Source: Ignavibacteriales bacterium (lineage in GTDB: Bacteria; Bacteroidota; Ignavibacteria; UBA10030). From it: DNA of 38,475 nt. Position 1 is the stretch's first letter. Each line of letters starts with the position of its first letter. Made by a program: the position numbers and the translations under genes. Positions 35,301 through 38,475 of the stretch are shown piece by piece. Under the pieces are notes generated by a model that was given only the letters and a program-made list of their open reading frames with translations, did no database searches and was not told where the DNA came from. Location: assembly GCA_016192345.1 (NCBI GenBank), contig JACPUH010000077.1, positions 1-38,475 on the forward strand. The letters are read 5' to 3'.

Positions 35301-36746
35301 GCCGAGGGTCAGAAGCGTCGCGGCCTGGCCATTCGCTCCCGTTACGACCGACCGCGCACTCAGCGCAGCGCTCGTATCGCCCACAGGGGTTGATGTCAAT
35401 ACAAAGTTCACAGTGTCGCCCGGGAACGGGAGGTTGTTTTGGTTGAGAACCGTAACGACGAACTGGCCTTCCACCGTTTGTCCAACAGTGTCCACCTGAC
35501 TGTTACCCGATGTTATGACCATGGAGCTGGCGACAGGTCCTCCGCCCCCACCGCCACCGCCGGTTGCTGTCGCCGTGAACGACACCGGACTTCCTACCAA
35601 AGTCCCGGATGATGCTGTTACTGAGTAGGTCCCGGCAAGGGAACCGAGGGTCAGGATTGATGATGCCTGCCCGTTGGCATTGGTCAGTACACTCGTGGCA
35701 CTCAAATTCTGTCCGGTGGCCCCACCTGGCGCGGACGTAATGGCAAAGCTCACCGACACGCCGGAGATTGGATTACCGTAGAAATCCCGAACCGTGGTTA
35801 TAAACGGTAACGGCAGAACGGAGCCTGTGGCCCCCGACTGGGAACTGCCGGATGTCAGTGCAATATTCTGTGCAACCCCCTCAACAAAGTTCGGGCCAAG
35901 CGGCCTGCTCGCGTCCGAGGCGGTCCACCGGCTGAAATTCAAAATTCCGGTTTTCGTGATTGTATTCTGTGTCGCGTCAACCGTGCCCGCCTGTTTTCGC
36001 CATGTCGAACCACCGTCCGGCGAGCGCCAGAGCGAGAGGGTGTTTTCGTCGTTACCGTTGAGTTCGCTGTCGTGATACCGGAAGACGAAGGTTCCATTGA
36101 GACCGGTCCCGAAGGTCGGCGCTACGTCAAAGTACCGCAAGATGGACTGATTGCCCGTAAACCCGATTTCTGTCGATGTAGAAGCCTGACCGGTAACGCG
36201 AGTCACCGTGGTAGTCCCGGGAGCATTCCCACTCCAGGAGATCGTGGCCCCCATATTACCATACGTTGACAGAGTCGTTCCACCGGAAAGGTTCACGGTC
36301 TTTTCCACTGTCCCGAGGATATATCCCTGCTCATCCAACGTGCCATTTAGATTGATCTGTCGTCCCGGGTCAGTCACAACTGTGACTCCCGAAGCAACAA
36401 TCATCGTATCGAAAACGGATACGTTACCACCACTGAGAGTCTTCGTCCCGGTCCCTAAAAGCCGGAGATCCTCAAACTGCCGGGGAGGAATTGGCTGGTC
36501 GGCGCCCACGAATTCAAACGCCCCGCTGTTCACCATCGGCAAGCCCATAGCTTGGTTTGCCAGTCTGATGATGCCGGTGTTATTGATGGTCCCGCCATTA
36601 TTCTTAAGCACCCCCCCATCCGCCATGGCAGAACTGACCATGGAGATCAGCATGAGGATCAACAGGAACGTGATCTTCATGGGGGACCTGCTTCTGCGCC
36701 AGCGAACAACCCGCCGCGCCAATTTCTTTTGGTTTTTGTCAACCAT
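32316..36746 (-). CDS. Giant secreted repeat protein: eight Ig-like (Big_1-type) repeats, dockerin-like stretch, T9SS tail
   Basis: The 1476-residue protein has a long basic N-region and signal peptide (MKITFLLILMLISM core, cleavage near SAMA). A strand-rich N-terminal part reaches about residue 290. Eight repeats of about 108 residues (about 291-1155) share SGNNQ-type openings, VPGVSVSFAI, TLGS and GSPV-type ends, like invasin/Ig-like domains. A Gly8 stretch links repeats 1 and 2. A dockerin-type calcium loop (DVNRDRRISVADV, from Asp1196), a cohesin-like region (about 1240-1340) and a T9SS sorting domain with YPNPFNAQT and final MILLK follow. AAGGG 7 bases before the ATG at 36746 supports this start; an open extension to 36893 lacks one. 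It is likely a surface adhesin or sheath protein. Confidence 0.85.
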   Translation of the reverse strand: MVDKNQKKLARRVVRWRRSRSPMKITFLLILMLISMVSSAMADGGVLKNNGGTINNTGIIRLANQAMGLPMVNSGAFEFVGADQPIPPRQFEDLRLLGTGTKTLSGGNVSVFDTMIVASGVTVVTDPGRQINLNGTLDEQGYILGTVEKTVNLSGGTTLSTYGNMGATISWSGNAPGTTTVTRVTGQASTSTEIGFTGNQSILRYFDVAPTFGTGLNGTFVFRYHDSELNGNDENTLSLWRSPDGGSTWRKQAGTVDATQNTITKTGILNFSRWTASDASRPLGPNFVEGVAQNIALTSGSSQSGATGSVLPLPFITTVRDFYGNPISGVSVSFAITSAPGGATGQNLSATSVLTNANGQASSILTLGSLAGTYSVTASSGTLVGSPVSFTATATGGGGGGGGPVASSMVITSGNSQVDTVGQTVEGQFVVTVLNQNNLPFPGDTVNFVLTSTPVGDTSAALSARSVVTGANGQAATLLTLGRKVGTYTVTATSRSLPATTILFTTNAVAGKPAYLVQTTGNNQSGQIRSILPQPLAVAVTDTFGNAKQGVAVRFSIAGTPVGAVGQGLSDTLTLTNASGLAQTTLTLGDSAGIYSVAASSGGLNGSPSVFLANAIMAAPKAIAETAGNNQRGPVATALANPFVVTVTDSLNNPVPGVTVSFAITQVPQSAAGQSLSISQVNTDAQGRAFSTLTLGSRPGAYQVQASAPSLAGSPVTFNATAEIGAAALLAFVSGDGQQGEVSTTLPQPLRVQVLDGSGNPVQNIGVLFSVDSIPSGATGAFVNGSGSTTIQTDGSGIASIAMTLGNRAGVYRVSASSSGLAGSPIYFRLMASTAGGAVAIFYTEGNQQRAPILTELVQPLVVTILSASGTPVANVPVTFAIDSIPAGATGQDVLQKSVTTDVNGRATTILRLGSKVGVYKVTATSSGLSGSPIEFRASATYGAAAAIAYVRGDGQTRVINSALDSTFLVRITDVGGNAVPGAGVQFALDSIPLGAVGQSLSVISSVTNELGEASTRLTFGSKVGRYVVTAASASLAGSPVRFVATALHGPAAAILLAAGSGQQELITSELVSPFVVLATDAGGNAVPGVSVQFAISGKPEGAVGEALRVGNNVTDSDGTALAFLKLGNLVGMYSVQATSANLVGSPILFTATATRLISEAQQNVKEMTIADLTTMIDHINQKVAPLTGPDSTRADVNRDRRISVADVIAVRETLLTIKGDLGSLVGGATSLAVKSMPVGMSSRLDSTADVKGEFVLSENGLRFHMTNKLPVKGLQLIVRLRNAVSITAPDVVFDRAQHHQFYINTKGLEMRIVAYNLDNIAIAPDSGAVFRLPLKLTDVEEITDGQVIVSKADNVIDADQALKGDVEKRTVDPEVDAIPYTFVLHQNYPNPFNAQTRIEYEVADVEGRMARILIQVYSLSGEKVKTLFAGERPSGRYSAVWDGTDDRGNKMASGTYFYRLISGSYQTAKRMILLK
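33283..35877 (-). repeat. Eight tandem Ig-like repeat units (about 324 bases each)
   Basis: The coding units are diverged at the base level but keep the same order of motifs and almost the same length (107-110 codons). This points to old duplication with steady divergence rather than recent expansion. Confidence 0.8.
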
Positions 36747-36954
36747 AGGAGTACCCTTGGGTTTAATCAATTCTCTGCACCCGGACGATGTCCCGTCAAC
36801 GACGACACGACCAGAGTGAATCTTGCGGCGATATTGAGGTGCGTCAACACCTGCGCAAAACTCCTTCGAATATGTCTTTCGATACCGATTCATCGGTGGA
36901 TGCCCTTCATCATTGTTCGCGTACGGACCACTTGCCGAAGCGTACGCCTTGTTC

Positions 36955-37051
36955 TTGCCACTAAGGCACTAAGACACGAATTCATATCTAAAAAAATCAA
37001 ATAGGATGAACCATGTAAATCGTCCTTTGTGTCTTCGTGTTCTTCGTGGCA
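36955..37051. repeat. MITE-like intergenic repeat, copy 2
   Basis: The left end TTGCCACTAAGGCACTAAG and the reverse complement of the right end, TGCCACGAAGAACACGAAG, match in pattern over about 25 bases. The AT-rich centre is unrelated. No coding capacity is seen. Confidence 0.7.
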
Positions 37052-37102
37052 TTCTTGTACAACAGTGCTCCAATGGCATCGCTCAGAAACCGATGGATGA
37101 GA

Positions 37103-37130
37103 GAAGGTGAGAAGGAGCAAACTCACCTTC
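37103..37130. repeat. Hairpin with AAGGAGCAAA loop
   Basis: GAAGGTGAG (37103-37111) pairs perfectly with CTCACCTTC (37122-37130) around the 10-base loop AAGGAGCAAA. The loop recurs in the hairpin at 37559-37580. Confidence 0.7.
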
Positions 37131-37195
37131 CCTCGTTCCCATCGTTGCGAGAAGTTCCAGTTGCCAAACTTGTCCGGAGCCTCGAACGAAGAACA

Positions 37196-37355
37196 ACGGC
37201 TTGCCACTAAGTCACCCCGCCCGACTGAACGACCCGCCCTAAGGGCATGGTCGGGCAAGCAGTCGTTCGGGCAAGCAAGACACCAGGAAAACGGCCTGAT
37301 TTTGTTTTCTTGTATCACCTGGTGCCCTTGTGTCATCGTGGCAATATTTTTCGAC
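37196..37355. repeat. MITE-like intergenic repeat, copy 3, with a nested insert
   Basis: The ends TTGCCACTAAGTCAC and GTGTCATCGTGGCAA are inverted copies of the family. Inside, ACACCAGG and CCTGGTG form further inverted words. Between the left-end words sits a GC-rich segment (about 37214-37277) with a GCCC-TAA-GGGC hairpin and two direct copies of TCGGGCAAGCA (37251 and 37267). Other copies lack this segment, so it looks inserted. Confidence 0.6.
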
Positions 37356-37446
37356 CGAGTTCCCAGAATCTTCATGGACAATGGAACTCCTCTTCGATCT
37401 TCAGGAAAGAACCGAGCAAGGACTTTCCCGTGTAAGGCCGACCATG

Positions 37447-37465
37447 AGGAGCACCTGCAGCTCCT
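37447..37465. repeat. Hairpin AGGAGC/GCTCCT
   Basis: Six-base arms (37447-37452 and 37460-37465) surround ACCTGCA. It is one of several hairpins in this stretch. CCCGG-GCGAT-CCGGG at 37511-37525 is another. Confidence 0.4.
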
Positions 37466-37558
37466 TCACGTCGGTTTGGATTTATTTCTTTTCGAGTCAT
37501 GAAAACGCAACCCGGGCGATCCGGGACACTCCACCTGTTCCCCGGCCAGCACCTACCG

Positions 37559-37580
37559 ATGGAGAAGGAGTAAACTCCAT
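37559..37580. repeat. Hairpin with AAGGAGTAAA loop
   Basis: ATGGAG and CTCCAT enclose AAGGAGTAAA, a one-base variant of the loop at 37112-37121. In both cases the word ACCGATGGA lies just before or within the left side. Confidence 0.6.
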
Positions 37581-37647
37581 ACGGCAGCACTGCCGTGCGT
37601 GAACAAGCTGGCCTTGGCAGGAAGGGAGCAAAATGCACCTTCCTGCC
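37581..37647. repeat. Two further strong hairpins
   Basis: ACGGCAG-CA-CTGCCGT (37581-37596) directly follows the preceding hairpin. GGCAGGAAGG and CCTTCCTGCC (37616-37625 and 37638-37647) pair perfectly around a 12-base loop that begins GAGCAAAA, again close to the AGGAGCAAA word. Confidence 0.65.
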
Positions 37648-37746
37648 TGTGATCGGCGCCGTGCCGAGTTGCCTTTCGGCGGATCGGACCATCTGCCTGA
37701 GTGTCATGGTGACGCCTGAATAGTGTTCGTTCTACATCGTACTGTA

Positions 37747-37882
37747 TTCACATTGACCCTTTCTCCCGGGATGTTGGACAAACCGGAAACACCGGATTCG
37801 ACATCAATACGTTCCAATCTGATGTAATCCTTCTTTTTCCGTTTTTCCCCCGTCCCATTGTTTTGACCATAGTCAATGTGAA
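37747..37882. repeat. Inverted repeat TTCACATTGAC, arms 115 bases apart
   Basis: TTCACATTGAC (37747-37757) and its exact reverse complement GTCAATGTGAA (37872-37882) bracket a non-coding segment. The right arm overlaps a second palindrome, TTGAC-CATA-GTCAA (37863-37876). Confidence 0.45.
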
Positions 37883-38319
37883 CATTTCATGCTTGAATCT
37901 TGCCGCACAGGTAGAGTACTCCCGCGAGTCTTGTTTTGAGAACTCTCTCTCTCTCATCGAGACACCCCTGCCCCTCGCTCTACCCTCACCGACACATCTC
38001 ACCCGCACACGATTCCGTGGGCCGTGTTCACCGGATCGACCAACCCCCGGTGGTCTCTGAAGCCGGTTGTTTTCCCGCACCGGTTCGCGCGGTCTGTAAC
38101 GATGTCCCGAAGGGCTCTCATCAACCTGAAAGTTGAGCGCAAAAGCCGACTGCACGCCTCCCCCGACGTCGCGGTCGGACAGAGTACTCCCATCGCTCGC
38201 TCGAGCCAATCCCCATGGGGTGCGTTGTCTTCCCCTGCACCCGATGTCGACATCGTGAGATCCTGAACGGACCCTGATGCATTCCCGTGGCCTTCGCCAA
38301 GGCAGATCGATGCCTCTGA

Positions 38320-38367
38320 TGAAGGTCACCTTCTTCTCAGCATGACCTCTGCTGAAGGTGACCTTCA
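38320..38367. repeat. Paired palindromic GAAGGTSACCTTC units, 33 bases apart
   Basis: GAAGGTCACCTTC (38321-38333) and GAAGGTGACCTTC (38354-38366) are exact reverse complements of each other, and each is a near-palindrome around its centre base. The pair can also be read as a hairpin extended by CAGCA/TGCTG. On the minus strand the two 33-base units read as a tandem repeat (KVTFSRGHAEK and KVTFIRGIDLP in one frame). Confidence 0.6.
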
Positions 38368-38409
38368 AGCGCGCAATGGACTCGCGCGGCCGGGTGACCT
38401 CTTGTAGGG

Positions 38410-38475
38410 CAACCAGTTTGGTTGTCCACCAATGCAAAAGCTTCATAGAGGCATTGGTGGTCGGGTCAAAGACCC
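38410..38475. repeat. Three consecutive hairpins at the window edge
   Basis: CAACCA-GTT-TGGTTG (38410-38424), CCACCAATGC with GCATTGGTGG (38426-38435 and 38451-38460, 15-base loop) and GGGTC-AAA-GACCC (38463-38475) follow each other almost without gaps. It could be a structured RNA or an element end that continues beyond the window. Confidence 0.55.

Larger units (their letters stand above)
36747..38475. other. Gene-free, hairpin-rich region
   Basis: About 1.7 kb to the window end holds no convincing gene. Open frames occur on both strands, but none has a recognisable family or a good start, and several run through inverted repeats. The region holds two MITE-like elements, at least six clear hairpins, an 11-base inverted repeat with arms 115 bases apart, and tandem palindromic units at the right edge, listed separately. 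The upstream end must carry the promoter of the giant secreted protein gene, but no good box pair was seen. Confidence 0.6.

Noticed and set aside
36747..36893. Longer N-terminus for the giant secreted protein
   Set aside because: The extra 49 residues have no ribosome site and would place the signal peptide far inside the protein.
37103..37130. Glycine riboswitch resemblance of the GAAGGAGCAAAC word
   Set aside because: The word occurs in glycine aptamers, but the other conserved segments and the tandem layout are missing and no glycine gene is nearby.
37107..37502. Open frame of 131 codons on the plus strand
   Set aside because: It is made of repeat sequence (MITE-like copy 3 and hairpins), and the translation shows no protein-like pattern.
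37748..38446. Open frame of 232 codons on the minus strand in the right-end region
   Set aside because: Arg-rich composition, passes through several inverted repeats, no ribosome site and no family. A decayed gene cannot be excluded.

Overview
The window reads as a chromosomal segment of a Gram-negative bacterium of the Bacteroidota/Ignavibacteriota (FCB) type. The evidence is two secreted proteins ending in the proline/asparagine-rich type IX secretion (T9SS) C-terminal domain (motifs FPNPFNPTT and YPNPFNAQT), a TonB-dependent receptor with an N-terminal carboxypeptidase-regulatory-like domain, a FadL-type porin, several unassigned outer-membrane barrels, and a divIVA-punA-ileS-dksA-lspA-rluD run of genes. 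Ignavibacteria or a close relative is my best guess. That is inferred from protein style, not from a marker-gene comparison. No rRNA, tRNA, CRISPR array, prophage or transposase gene was found.

Layout. 1-2360: a lipoprotein gene and an outer-membrane barrel gene (+). 2411-2493: a compact structured element between convergent genes. 2539-10590: seven minus-strand housekeeping genes, in transcription order yggS, divIVA, punA, ileS (long form), dksA/traR-like, lspA and rluD. Their spacers are filled with degenerate short repeats, and one such repeat appears to sit in frame inside ileS. 10785-20175 (+): a TPR protein, aroE-larE, a small unknown gene, purU, a zinc-type SmtB regulator with a ZntA-type P1B ATPase, a small unknown gene, rplU-rpmA and mdh. 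20498-25204 (+): a FadL-family porin, a lipoprotein and a TonB-dependent receptor, each followed by or near clear hairpin terminators. 25303-30926 (-): a tightly packed, mostly overlapping five-gene operon (beta-CASP RNase, SDR epimerase, nucleoside hydrolase, outer-membrane barrel, RsbW-like ATPase). 31434-36746: two convergent secreted T9SS proteins, one of them a giant repeat protein with eight Ig-like repeats of about 108 residues and a dockerin-like stretch. 36747-38475: about 1.7 kb with no convincing gene, rich in inverted repeats, MITE-like elements and hairpins.

How the genes work together. The zinc pair is a self-contained sensor and pump unit. The lspA product would mature the lipoproteins seen here. 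The T9SS cargoes would be exported by a machinery not encoded in the window. rplU-rpmA is the usual L21-L27 unit. The 25.3-30.9 kb operon joins RNA cleavage, nucleoside hydrolysis, a sugar-type epimerase, an outer-membrane protein and an anti-sigma-type kinase by start/stop overlaps. It is the most interesting gene arrangement, although no single function can be assigned to it.

No clearly new defence or metabolic system was recognised. The most unusual signals are the in-frame repeat in ileS, the several families of intergenic repeats, and the hairpin-rich gene-free right end.
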